Shown one piece after another: positions 16,146 to 25,194 of a stretch of DNA of 64,000 nt; the first letter of the stretch is position 1; the number at the start of each line of letters is the position of its first letter. The stretch is taken from assembly GCA_050305515.1 (NCBI GenBank), contig JBNLFL010000016.1:25560-89559 (forward strand), in the 5' to 3' direction. The translations under genes and the position numbers were made by a program. A model generated the notes under the pieces. It was not told the origin of the DNA, did not search any database, and saw only the letters and a list, made by a program, of their open reading frames with translations. This DNA is from JAFGUB01 sp050305515 (lineage in GTDB: Bacteria; Campylobacterota; Campylobacteria; Campylobacterales; Sulfurimonadaceae).

Positions 16146-19100
16146 CTAATTGCCATGACACTGGCGTTTTCCGGGATCAAGCCCGATATGTTGACCCGCA
16201 GGACAGGGTTTGCAGTTGTTTACAGGGTCCGGCAGTGTCGGTTTTGTATCGAGTGCCTTGCCTTTACTGACACTGATGTTGGTATAGAGCGGATACTGGA
16301 TGATCTTCATTTTCTTTTTGTTTTCTGCATTACGCTGTGTGATGAGGTCGTTGATCGTTTTGACATCTACAGGGCCGACAATCGTGTAGGTGGTTGATGA
16401 GCAGTTCGCCGTACGCTGCAAATAGGTACTCTTCTCGGTAATGAGATAATATTTTCCGACAGAGGGTGCCGTCGCTCCTGTTGTTGTGCTTTGCGAGGCA
16501 CGGCTACTTTGGGATGTCGTCACGCTGCTTGATACCGAAGATGATGACCATGATTGACTCGAACTCCATGATGTTTGATCGTTACTGTTGCCATGGGCAC
16601 TGCTGCGCTGGTTGTGTGCGGTAAGCGTGGCGATAGTTTCGGCATTCGCTTCATTCATGTTGTCCTGACCGAAGTCATGACCCTCTTCACCCCATCCCGA
16701 AGCGTTGTCCTGATTCTGACGCTCGCCGACACCGCTTTGGCGGTCACTCTCGCGGCTGTCCCATCCGGAAGCATCAAACCCGCCCCCGCCACTTTCAGGA
16801 ATACAGATTTTATCGAGTCCACAGACCTGACCGAGCGGGCAGTTATGGTCGGTTTTACATGTAATGATGGAATCCTTGATCTGTTGACAGATAGCAGCTA
16901 TTTTTGAAGAGCACGCCACGGCTTCCTGTGCTTTCGTATCGGCATAGGGACCGAAGATCTCCGCCGTATCTGCGGCTGCCCGGAGTTCGTTGAGATCACC
17001 TCCGGCGTTTTGCTCCTTGCAGCCGGCAAGCGCGATTTTCTGCTGCATCAGTGCCGCGATGGCACGCTCTATGGCACTGCGCTGTGTGTTGCACTCGGCA
17101 ATCGCTTTTTGCACGCCGGCAGAGTGCGTAGCGGCTGTGGAGGCGCTGAGACGGATACTTTCACTAATAGGTGCTAGCGATTGTTTGGCACCGGCGATCA
17201 TCTCCTGCGATGCTCCGGAACGATCAAGCTCTTTGTTGATGCGGGCTGTGAGTGTCGCAGCCGTGGCCTGAAGCGAACGTACTTTATCAGCGTGCTCTCT
17301 CGCACCGCTTTGCAGGAGTGCGAGGGATTCGGGCGAAAGCAGCGCCAGTGAGGAGCGGGCCGATTCAATAGCGGCATTGATGGCATTGGACCGATAAAGC
17401 GCTTCGCGAACAAGTTGGTCGAACGCGGCATTGTTAAAGCCGGAAACCAGATGGTCGTAGCGCCCTTTGATAACTCCGGCTATCAGAAGCGCCTTGTTCG
17501 CTTCCGATCGTGATGCCGCCGCCGCACTTTTTGCCTGAAGGGCCAATGCGTTGCAGGCTTCAAGCGCCATCGATTTGTCGGCTTGCGACACGTAATCGCA
17601 CGTCTCTTTGGCAGAATCGGCGGCGAAGGCGTAATGAAGTTTGAGTTTTCCCATATCTGATACCGAAGCGGCGTTGGCCGCTGCAATCTCCTGAGGATCG
17701 ACAACGCCGAACTGCTGCATTTTGGCGCACCCCTCAACGAGCTCATCAATGCCTTCGCCCGCACTCACGATTTTCTCTTTTATGGCACTGTACTCGGAGA
17801 GATACTGCTGCGCCTGTTGTGAAGCGCGTTCCAGCGGGGGGAGTTCCGCTTTGATACTGCGCTCTATTCCCTTGAGTTCGGCAAAAAGGCCGCGTACATC
17901 CGCAAAAGGATCAAATTCGTTTTGTTCCAGACCGCTGCACTCCCTGACACGGGCTTCAAGCGTATCAAACGCTGCAAGATAGCGGTTATAGCGGCTGAGT
18001 TCCATTTGAACGGCATCGACAAGCTGTGCGGGATCGGAAGCGGGAGCCTGACACGATTCGAGTGCTTGCGAGATGTCGCTTACCATGCGTTCACGTTCGC
18101 TCATGCGTTCGCGGAATGCCGCAATGTTGGCGCTTTCGGCAGCCATGATCGTTTTGATGTTCTGATCGACTTCCCATGCAGGCTTTTTGTATGCACGCGC
18201 CTGCTCCATGAGAGACTCTCCGGCTTTGGCCGCATATTTCTTGATAAGCGGATCGCTCAGCAGCGTGCGGATCTGCTGATAGGGGGCGTCGATATACTCC
18301 GTGTAGGCTTTGGTGATAAACTCCTGCCAGGTCTCAATATTGTGCAGGATGGTTTTGCCTTCGTCAATGCTTTTCGATGTTCCCGCAAGCTGCTCTTTCA
18401 GACTTTTGAGTTTTTTTAGAGTGCTTTTGATGGCGGTCGCATGGGTGAGTGCTTCTTTGACGTGGTAGTCTATGTCGGCTTTATAGCTTTGGGCTTCGCG
18501 CTTGCTTTTATTGATATATGCAAGGGTTTGACTGATTAGTTTTGAATCGGATTTGTTCTGGCATGCGTTCTGTGCTTTCTCCCGTGCACTCAGACCGCGA
18601 TCACGAATTTTGTCCAGATAGGTGCCGAGCTGATCATGGGCAGTCTCAAAGCTTTGTTGATGCTGCGCGATGTCGCCGCACTCGGTGTATAGCGCCGCAG
18701 CTTCATGCCTGAGGTTCTCAAGTGTCTGTGCAGTGGCGTCGGAGCGGGAGTTGAATTCGGTGATTTTTTTGATCTGTTTTTCAAGTTTGCTATCAATACT
18801 GTAGAGCTGATCGGAGTTTTTCTCCAGCGTTTTCATTGCGCTTTGCACCTGTGCGAAGATGCCTACCATTTTCTTGATCTGTTCATTATTCTGGGCATAT
18901 TTCGCGGCGACGCTCATAAAGTACTGAAACATGCGGTCATGTTCCGCATCAAGAGCCGCCTTGAGCGGTTGAAGGCTTTGAACTGTTACCTGGTTTTGGC
19001 GTGCCTTGAATGCGGCATACTCATATTTTTCCAGATAACCCAGCTCGGCGAACTCACGAACATTCTGCTGCTCCTTGATACCGAAGCTTCTGATCTCCGC

Positions 19101-19811
19101 CATGGGGTAACGGCCGTCAAGACTGAAGGTCTTCATGTAGGCCTGTTCCGGAGTATATCCGGCCTGCCTGAGGTCATTGTAGTATTCGAGCATCTCACCC
19201 GAGAAGTAGCGTTTCATCCCTTTTTCGGCGAAATCAAGAAACTCGATTTCGAGTTCGACAAGCTGGATGAAGAGTCCCCCCGGACTGCCGCCGGTGCTAT
19301 CTTTGAGAACCCAGTCAATGCCGCCGGTGATGAGGTCTTTCGAAAGCGCGGTCATCTTTTCGGTTCCGGTGGCTTTAAGCCGTGCTTTGAGGACGCTCGA
19401 AGCATCGGCATAGTTCCCCAGCCACACCTGCTGATAGACGGCTTTGGCATCATCGCGCGTGAGGGGAACGTAGTTTAAAATCTGCGCCGCGGGACTGTCA
19501 TCGTCGATGATTTCGGCAATATGAGAGTCCACATAAGTGACGAAGTAGTCGCTGGCACTCTGTCCGGCCATCTGGAAGGCACCTTCGTAGTCGCCTCCGG
19601 CCATGCTGCCCAGAAAGTCACCGACTTTTGCCGGATCAACGCTGCTGAGCCCTTTGGCAAGTTTGGGGTGATCTTCCTTGAGTTCTGCAATAAGGTCATT
19701 TTTAATCTGTACCATGGCCTCCTGCATCAGTTCATCATCGCTGGGAGTATCGGCCAAACCTGTCGAGCATGTAAGCGAGAGAAACAGAAAAATGTGAATA
19801 AGAAAACGCAT
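16146..19811 (-). CDS. giant secreted helical protein with Ser-rich and Cys-rich C terminus (1,221 aa)
   Basis: Signal peptide MRFLIHIFLFLSLTCSTGLA, then about 950 residues of alanine/glutamate/lysine-rich, predominantly helical sequence with coiled-coil character. A cysteine-spaced motif CPLGQVCGLDKIC follows near residue 1000, then a Gly/Ser/Gln low-complexity linker (SSSQSWSSSSVSSSVTTS). A terminal module carries NCKPCPAGQH. The architecture resembles surface or matrix proteins: long stalk, flexible linker, disulfide-rich end. It is 12 nt downstream of the other giant gene and shares its order of stalk then S/T-rich linker then end domain. The start has AGGAGGAG. No family recognised. TTACATGTAA is inside at 16855-16864. 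Confidence 0.75.
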   Translation of the reverse strand: MRFLIHIFLFLSLTCSTGLADTPSDDELMQEAMVQIKNDLIAELKEDHPKLAKGLSSVDPAKVGDFLGSMAGGDYEGAFQMAGQSASDYFVTYVDSHIAEIIDDDSPAAQILNYVPLTRDDAKAVYQQVWLGNYADASSVLKARLKATGTEKMTALSKDLITGGIDWVLKDSTGGSPGGLFIQLVELEIEFLDFAEKGMKRYFSGEMLEYYNDLRQAGYTPEQAYMKTFSLDGRYPMAEIRSFGIKEQQNVREFAELGYLEKYEYAAFKARQNQVTVQSLQPLKAALDAEHDRMFQYFMSVAAKYAQNNEQIKKMVGIFAQVQSAMKTLEKNSDQLYSIDSKLEKQIKKITEFNSRSDATAQTLENLRHEAAALYTECGDIAQHQQSFETAHDQLGTYLDKIRDRGLSAREKAQNACQNKSDSKLISQTLAYINKSKREAQSYKADIDYHVKEALTHATAIKSTLKKLKSLKEQLAGTSKSIDEGKTILHNIETWQEFITKAYTEYIDAPYQQIRTLLSDPLIKKYAAKAGESLMEQARAYKKPAWEVDQNIKTIMAAESANIAAFRERMSERERMVSDISQALESCQAPASDPAQLVDAVQMELSRYNRYLAAFDTLEARVRECSGLEQNEFDPFADVRGLFAELKGIERSIKAELPPLERASQQAQQYLSEYSAIKEKIVSAGEGIDELVEGCAKMQQFGVVDPQEIAAANAASVSDMGKLKLHYAFAADSAKETCDYVSQADKSMALEACNALALQAKSAAAASRSEANKALLIAGVIKGRYDHLVSGFNNAAFDQLVREALYRSNAINAAIESARSSLALLSPESLALLQSGAREHADKVRSLQATAATLTARINKELDRSGASQEMIAGAKQSLAPISESIRLSASTAATHSAGVQKAIAECNTQRSAIERAIAALMQQKIALAGCKEQNAGGDLNELRAAADTAEIFGPYADTKAQEAVACSSKIAAICQQIKDSIITCKTDHNCPLGQVCGLDKICIPESGGGGFDASGWDSRESDRQSGVGERQNQDNASGWGEEGHDFGQDNMNEANAETIATLTAHNQRSSAHGNSNDQTSWSSSQSWSSSSVSSSVTTSQSSRASQSTTTGATAPSVGKYYLITEKSTYLQRTANCSSTTYTIVGPVDVKTINDLITQRNAENKKKMKIIQYPLYTNISVSKGKALDTKPTLPDPVNNCKPCPAGQHIGLDPGKRQCHGN

Positions 19812-19823
19812 GGTCTCCTCCTT

Positions 19824-22800
19824 TTACTGCCGCTGCAGCTCTATGCTGATGGTGATGGTGTCATCCAGAGTGCTGCAGGTTTTTGTTTTCGGGTAGCTGC
19901 CTTTGAGGGTGTTGCCGCTGATCTTGCCGTTCCAGATGCCGAGTCCGGGGATGGTGAATGTGTTTTTATCGGGGTAGACATAGGCGTAGTCGGAACTGTT
20001 GTAGGCGTCGAGATGGATGCGGCGCTGTCCGCAGTAGTGGCGGAAACCGTATGTGACGGTAGCATTGTATTTGAATTTTTGCAGGCTTTCAGGACCGACA
20101 TAGTGGTCTTCGACGTTGATGGTAATGGGGAACTTCTCTGTGCCGCTCTCTACTGTTGTGACGGTCGCCGTTCCTTTAAATCGTGCCGGAAGCGCCATAC
20201 CGGAGCTTGCTGCGCTGGTCTGTGTCACGCTACCTTTGGACTGCCAGGTTCCCTTGACATCATCATCAGTCCAGGTACCGCTGCCGCTGAGGTTACCTTT
20301 GGCATCTTTTTTGATGGTGCCTTTCCAGCTGAAAGTTCCACTGCTGCCACCGGCCTGTTTGAGGTCTATCTTACCGGTGTTGCTGATGTTTCCGGTGAAG
20401 GAACCGTAGTCATCTCCTTCGTAACGCACCGTCACCTTGCCATCTTTGGCAATCGTCATAGTAAAAGTGCCTGAAGCGAGTTTGATAATCCCGCCTGAGC
20501 CTTTCCAGCTTCCGGTCATGGTACCGCTGAAGGCAGTAGAACCCGAAGTGGTCGTTGTACCAGTGGTAATGGAGGTTCCTGAGAGTGTGTCCGTAGAGCC
20601 TACCGTTCCCGTGGCAGTCGTACCCGTTGTCGTGCTGCTGCCGCAATCGGCAACGACATCGGTCATACCGCGGTAATTGGAACCGGAATTGTTGGCCCAG
20701 GTCGAATTTTCCGAGTCGACAATCGTATAGGTTCCTGCCGGCAGGGAGATGTTGGGTGACGCCGTCCAGTAAGCGTTGGGAACGCCGCCCTGTCCGGGTT
20801 TACCTATCGTTGACCACGGACCATACATTTTACCCGAACTATCACGAACTCCAATAGTGCCGGGCTTGCTTCCTTTGGCATTGTTCCAGTGGTAGTTGGT
20901 GATGGAGACAAGTTTACATGTAGACTTGATGGTGAACGTAGTGGGGTTTTTCGGATTGTTTTGTACGCCGGCAATGTTACCCGTATTTAAAATGGTCTGC
21001 GATCCAGTTGTGGTCGTAGTTCCTGACGATGTATCCGAAGAAGTTGATGCGGTACCCGATGGCGTCGAAGATGTATGGGATGTTGGCGTATGCGTGTCAT
21101 CATTTGAATGCGACGAATACTGCTTGCTGACAAGAATCTCTTTTTGTTTGTTCATACCCGAGTTGACCTGTTGGGTCATCTGTTCGTATCCGAAACTGTT
21201 GGAGGGCTCTTCAGGGGTGTTGTAGCTGTCAAAAGAGTTGCGGTCCCCGACAACCTGGTCTCTGCCACTGTCACGACCTGTAAAACGGTCTGTCAAAGAG
21301 AGCCCGGCAGCGGTCATCGCGGCGTCATCTTTTTTCTTCTGGGCTTCGCGATTGGCTTTCTGCTCGGCTGCCGCTACGGCGTCGGCATTTTTTTTCTTTT
21401 CCTGCAGTCTCACTCGTAACGATGCGATCAGCTGTGATATATTCGGGTCCGGCCACTGCTTGACACTCGCTTCGAAAGATTCAAGAGCACTGGCAAGATC
21501 ACTTTTGTCAAGCGCTGCCCATCCTTTTTTGTTGTAGTCTCCGGCTCTTTGCTGGCGTTTTAGCAGATCATCGAGTTTTCGTTGCACACTGGAATCGTCT
21601 TGAATCTGGAGACTTTTTTTATATGAGGAAATAGCTTCACTGAATTTGGAGTGTTCATTGAACGTATCTCCTTGCCGCGCCTCACTCTCAGCTTGTGAGA
21701 CACGCTCTGCTACCTGTGGACGATACCCTGTTATGCCTTCTGTATGTTCTTCCCATTTAGGAAAGTTGTCTATAAGGCTTAAGGCTTTTTTGGGATCTCT
21801 GTTCTCGAGAAGCGCGCCAATCTCTTTGAATGTGTCTGTCGCTTTTTCCTGCATTTCAAGACTACGTTCATTATATATTGTTGAAAGTTCGTTCCAGCGA
21901 GGGTCTTCTGAGACAGGAAGTTGCCGTTGCGTCATTCTTTGTCGTATGGAGTCCATAGTGCTCATAGCACTTTTGAGTTTTCCCTCTTTAATCTGGGATT
22001 TGATGTTTGGAATGTCTTCTTGCAGTACTTTGTTCCATGGTTCTTTCCATCGTTTATACTCTTCAAGACGTTTGGCGTTGTTGACAGCTCTGGGACCACC
22101 CACCAGATCAGACAACTCAATTGCTTTGATACCTGCATTGAAATCACTGTTTTTAAGGACTTTGGATTGACCAGCATTGATAAGACGCGCTGTTAAAATA
22201 GATTGCATCGCTTGTTTGTCTTTTTCCAGCATCATGTCAGCGATGCGTTTGTAAATTTCACCCGCTTCAATCCAGAGATCTTCCCAGCCGTCGCGTTGAG
22301 GAAATATCAGGGAGTTGATTTTTTGAATATCTTCTTCAATACACTTCGCGTTTTCTTTTTGGACGACGATTTTCAGTTTCTGATAGACCAGTTCATCATT
22401 TTTACGCATCTCATCAAAAATTTTGAGATTCTCTTCATAATTTTTCTGGTCAACATAATTTCTGCATCCCAGGAGCGCTTTTTTTGAAAACGGCATGGGT
22501 GCATACCATGATGTCAAAGGACCGGTTGCCATACAAGGCCCACCCTGATTCGTACCGGCATAGTAACCGCCCAATGAACCACCGGAACTTTTACAAAGAC
22601 AGTTATAAAGTTTGTCAAAGTCACTCTTTCTTGAAGTCTGATTTCCCGAAGAAACCTGAGCGCTCGAAGACGCAGGGTTGTTCAAAACGGAGTTTTCATA
22701 ACCTTTGAAGGTGAACCGCTTGCTCTCTTCATCCGCATACGCCTTACGCAGTCTGTTCAGTGTATTTGGTATTTCGTCCCTGTCTTTTTTCAAGGAATCC

Positions 22801-23408
22801 ATAGAGACTTTATGATCGTTTTTCAGAGCATTCAAAACCTTCATCAGTTTAGAGTTTTTCTCCAGTTCTTTTAATTTTTTAAGTACGAAGCTTTGACTGT
22901 TCTTTCCACCAGAATTCACTCCGTCTACGATGTTCCAGTCCAAATTGGTTTGAACCAGATCTTTTGAGAGGGAAAAGGGTGTCACTCCCGGAATCAAAAA
23001 TTTAATTTGCTCTTCGGTGACTTGTATCTGAAGCTCATTGATTATTTTTGACCGGCTCTTCAATGACTGGTTGGCAAGGTACGCGTACAGGTCATTCGCG
23101 TCAAGATACTCTTTGCGACACTGTTCATAGTTGTCGTCAAAGAGTTTTTTGATCGCATTGTCATTGTTGGCTTGGGGAAATGCAGAAGGTTGCCCATACT
23201 CTTTAAGTGTGCGTGCACATTTTTCTACAAGCCTGATACGTTCATCCATGGGCATACCTGGATGCGTTAGCGCTTTTTCTAAGCCTTCTTTTGCTTCATT
23301 CACCCATTGTTGTTGCGATTGATTCAAGACACGTGCATCTGCATTTGAATAAAAACTGACTAGCATGAGAAGAATAACGGAAAAGTATTTGAGAAGAGAG
23401 GGTGCCAT
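19824..23408 (-). CDS. giant secreted repeat-like protein with beta-rich C-terminal domains (1,194 aa)
   Basis: Signal peptide (MAPSLLKYFSVILLMLVSFY, cleavage near ADA). Helical N-terminal part, TPR-like helices near 600-690 (HSKFSEAISSYKKSLQ; WAALDKSDLASALESFEASV), a Ser/Thr-rich linker (THTPTSHTSSTPSGTAST), and at least two beta-rich modules. One contains LPAGTYTIVDSENSTWANNS. The other is a glycine-rich repeat-like sheet (GSGGIIKLASGTFTMTIAKD; KGNLSGSGTWTDDDVKGTW). ATG 23408 has AAGGAG 6 nt upstream; the frame can be extended to 23456 but without a ribosome site. Two inverted repeats separate it from csgG. Likely exported to the surface; function unknown. Confidence 0.75.
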   Translation of the reverse strand: MAPSLLKYFSVILLMLVSFYSNADARVLNQSQQQWVNEAKEGLEKALTHPGMPMDERIRLVEKCARTLKEYGQPSAFPQANNDNAIKKLFDDNYEQCRKEYLDANDLYAYLANQSLKSRSKIINELQIQVTEEQIKFLIPGVTPFSLSKDLVQTNLDWNIVDGVNSGGKNSQSFVLKKLKELEKNSKLMKVLNALKNDHKVSMDSLKKDRDEIPNTLNRLRKAYADEESKRFTFKGYENSVLNNPASSSAQVSSGNQTSRKSDFDKLYNCLCKSSGGSLGGYYAGTNQGGPCMATGPLTSWYAPMPFSKKALLGCRNYVDQKNYEENLKIFDEMRKNDELVYQKLKIVVQKENAKCIEEDIQKINSLIFPQRDGWEDLWIEAGEIYKRIADMMLEKDKQAMQSILTARLINAGQSKVLKNSDFNAGIKAIELSDLVGGPRAVNNAKRLEEYKRWKEPWNKVLQEDIPNIKSQIKEGKLKSAMSTMDSIRQRMTQRQLPVSEDPRWNELSTIYNERSLEMQEKATDTFKEIGALLENRDPKKALSLIDNFPKWEEHTEGITGYRPQVAERVSQAESEARQGDTFNEHSKFSEAISSYKKSLQIQDDSSVQRKLDDLLKRQQRAGDYNKKGWAALDKSDLASALESFEASVKQWPDPNISQLIASLRVRLQEKKKNADAVAAAEQKANREAQKKKDDAAMTAAGLSLTDRFTGRDSGRDQVVGDRNSFDSYNTPEEPSNSFGYEQMTQQVNSGMNKQKEILVSKQYSSHSNDDTHTPTSHTSSTPSGTASTSSDTSSGTTTTTGSQTILNTGNIAGVQNNPKNPTTFTIKSTCKLVSITNYHWNNAKGSKPGTIGVRDSSGKMYGPWSTIGKPGQGGVPNAYWTASPNISLPAGTYTIVDSENSTWANNSGSNYRGMTDVVADCGSSTTTGTTATGTVGSTDTLSGTSITTGTTTTSGSTAFSGTMTGSWKGSGGIIKLASGTFTMTIAKDGKVTVRYEGDDYGSFTGNISNTGKIDLKQAGGSSGTFSWKGTIKKDAKGNLSGSGTWTDDDVKGTWQSKGSVTQTSAASSGMALPARFKGTATVTTVESGTEKFPITINVEDHYVGPESLQKFKYNATVTYGFRHYCGQRRIHLDAYNSSDYAYVYPDKNTFTIPGLGIWNGKISGNTLKGSYPKTKTCSTLDDTITISIELQRQ

Positions 23409-23431
23409 AACATGCTCCTTAGTCAAGGTAA

Positions 23432-23463
23432 GATCTGAATGCTTACATGTAAGCATTCAGATC
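23432..23463. repeat. 32-bp perfect palindrome centred on TTACATGTAA
   Basis: Every base from 23432 to 23463 pairs with its mirror: arms begin GATCTGAATGC and meet at the TTACATGTAA core. As RNA it would form a 16-bp stem without a loop beyond the turn. It sits 24 nt upstream of the giant gene's ATG, between it and the csgG-like gene. It could act as an attenuator, processing site or protein-binding site. Confidence 0.9.
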
Positions 23464-23471
23464 ATAGCTTG

Positions 23472-23488
23472 GGGAGCGGGAAGCTCCC
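23472..23488 (-). terminator. stem-loop after the CsgG-family gene
   Basis: GGGAGC and GCTCCC arms flank a 5-nt loop, starting 6 nt after the stop of the CsgG-like gene. No T-run follows, so it is more likely a processing or stability hairpin than an intrinsic terminator. It stacks directly with the 32-bp palindrome. Confidence 0.45.
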
Positions 23489-23493
23489 GAAAG

Positions 23494-24243
23494 TTATTTC
23501 TTGTAGTACTGCTTCGGCGTTTTGACGATCAGCTGATTGACCGCCTGGTCGATACAGGCGCGAATCGCTTTTTCCATCGGGGTGTTGGTGTATTTGCCCA
23601 AAGAGACGGGCAGGGCGCCTTCGCCTCTGCCGAGGGTGGTTCCCACATTGGCGTTATAGTCGGTGGTTTTGCCCTCAACCCGCGTGGCGAAGACGACGCG
23701 GCCCGATTTCATGTCGGTGGCGCGCATGTCGATGGCGACATGCGAGTTTTTGCTTCCGCCGCCCATGGAGAGCGGCAGCTGTCCCGAAAAGAGCGAAATC
23801 CCCATACCGCCGCTGTCGGCTTCAAATTCGGAGACGACACCGTAGATGTAAAGCTCCGCTCCTTCAATGTGACCGCGTGAAGGTCCCGTACCCTCTTCGG
23901 CGCGGCGGCTGGCACTGAGGTCCTGTTCGAGCATCATATCTTTCATGGCCTGACGGTCAAGGACAATAAAGTGGTTGGAGTCAAAGAGCGAGGTCATAAG
24001 CATTTCGCGCAGACCGTCACCGATTTCGCGCGTGGCACCGGCGGCCTTGACCTGAAAGTCGCCCACTGCCACGTTGACTTTGGGACCGTTGTACTCCTGA
24101 CGCTGCGCTTCATAGACGTCCATGCCCTGATTGTGCGTCGCCTGTGTCTGTGTGGGAACCTCAGGTCCCCCGCCGCCGCAGCCCGAGAGCAGCAGCATGG
24201 CTGCTGAGGCTGCGGCGATACCCAGTGATGTAATGCGTAACAT
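23494..24243 (-). CDS. CsgG-family outer-membrane lipoprotein
   Basis: A 249-residue lipoprotein with lipobox LLLSGC near residue 21. The domain that follows matches CsgG/HfaB: VNVAVGDFQVKAAGATREIGD, LREMLMTSLFDSNHFIVLDR, AELYIYGVVSEFEADSGGMG, RATDMKSGRVVFATRVEGKT and a C-terminal KAIRACIDQAVNQLI. CsgG oligomerises into the outer-membrane pore that exports curli subunits; HfaB secretes holdfast anchors. Here no CsgA/B-type subunits or CsgE/F are seen. Instead two giant secreted proteins follow. The AAGGA ribosome site supports the start. Confidence 0.85.
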   Translation of the reverse strand: MLRITSLGIAAASAAMLLLSGCGGGGPEVPTQTQATHNQGMDVYEAQRQEYNGPKVNVAVGDFQVKAAGATREIGDGLREMLMTSLFDSNHFIVLDRQAMKDMMLEQDLSASRRAEEGTGPSRGHIEGAELYIYGVVSEFEADSGGMGISLFSGQLPLSMGGGSKNSHVAIDMRATDMKSGRVVFATRVEGKTTDYNANVGTTLGRGEGALPVSLGKYTNTPMEKAIRACIDQAVNQLIVKTPKQYYKK

Positions 24244-24256
24244 GACCGATCCTTTT

Positions 24257-25090
24257 TTAGTTGAAGAAGCCCATGGCTTTGACGTAGATCATAAAGGTTT
24301 TATCCAGATCACTGCCGTCATAGGAATCGATAAGCGGAATTTTGATGCCACTTGAGAGCGGAATGCCCGGAACAATATTGGTGCTGCTCAGTTCCGCCCA
24401 GAGGTCGGCAACACTCAGTTTGTCTTCCATGAAATAGGTGAATTTCACATTGGCGACCGCAACATTGGGAAGCAGTCCCATATGCGAGATGCCGCCCATT
24501 AAAGCGATGGAATCATCATAATCATCATCCATATAATGTGTGTAATTCAACAAACCGTGGACACGCAGCTCCTGATTGAGGTCTTTAGCCAGAGCATGGG
24601 TCAGGACAATGGCTCCGGAACCCGTTCCCAGTCCATTGTCTTCATCCCCGGTCGAAGCGATGTAGCGCAGTGTAGAGATGTTGACACCGTATTCGCTCTC
24701 TAAAGTACCGAAGTGGTAGTTGGCCGATGTGGAGATATCGCCGATACCCATTTCATCGCTCTCGCCGTTGCGGACAATCGGCAGGCGGACATCAAAACCG
24801 AGATTGCCTGTCGGGTTGTAACGGGGCACGACATCGACATAATGGATGTCGCTGCCGATGCTGAGTGTGCCGTCAACTGCCATGGCACCTTCACCTTTCG
24901 TTGCAAAATCGATCTGGTTGGTATGGTCAATGACATCGTTTTTGAAAGTCTGCATGGTTGCCAGCTCACTCGTACCCATGGCTGTTGGACAGTGTTCAAC
25001 CCATGTACCGTTGATAAATTCCCAATGACATCCCGCACTTGCCAGCAGTGCGCTGGCACTTAACGCCAGTGATAGAAGAACCTTTTTCAT
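24257..25090 (-). CDS. outer-membrane beta-barrel protein
   Basis: A 277-residue protein with signal peptide (MKKVLLSLALSASALLASAG). Alternating amphipathic strands typical of a small barrel follow: HYVDVVPRYNPTGNLGFDVRL, DISTSANYHFGTLESEYGVN, ELRVHGLLNYTHYMDDDYDD, ANVKFTYFMEDKLSVADLWA and a terminal IYVKAMGFFN ending in an aromatic/asparagine. It is the first gene of the operon (AAGGAG, good spacing) and lies 13 nt before the CsgG-like gene. It resembles phenol-degradation/porin-like barrels only in style. It might form a second channel or a maturation factor for the secreted proteins. Confidence 0.7.
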   Translation of the reverse strand: MKKVLLSLALSASALLASAGCHWEFINGTWVEHCPTAMGTSELATMQTFKNDVIDHTNQIDFATKGEGAMAVDGTLSIGSDIHYVDVVPRYNPTGNLGFDVRLPIVRNGESDEMGIGDISTSANYHFGTLESEYGVNISTLRYIASTGDEDNGLGTGSGAIVLTHALAKDLNQELRVHGLLNYTHYMDDDYDDSIALMGGISHMGLLPNVAVANVKFTYFMEDKLSVADLWAELSSTNIVPGIPLSSGIKIPLIDSYDGSDLDKTFMIYVKAMGFFN

Positions 25091-25194
25091 AACATACTCC
25101 TTAACTTGTTCTTATGATCATTATATACCCGGGAGTATTAAAAGATTGCTGAATGTGAAAAAAAATTGTGAAACAGATTTGTTACATGTAACAC

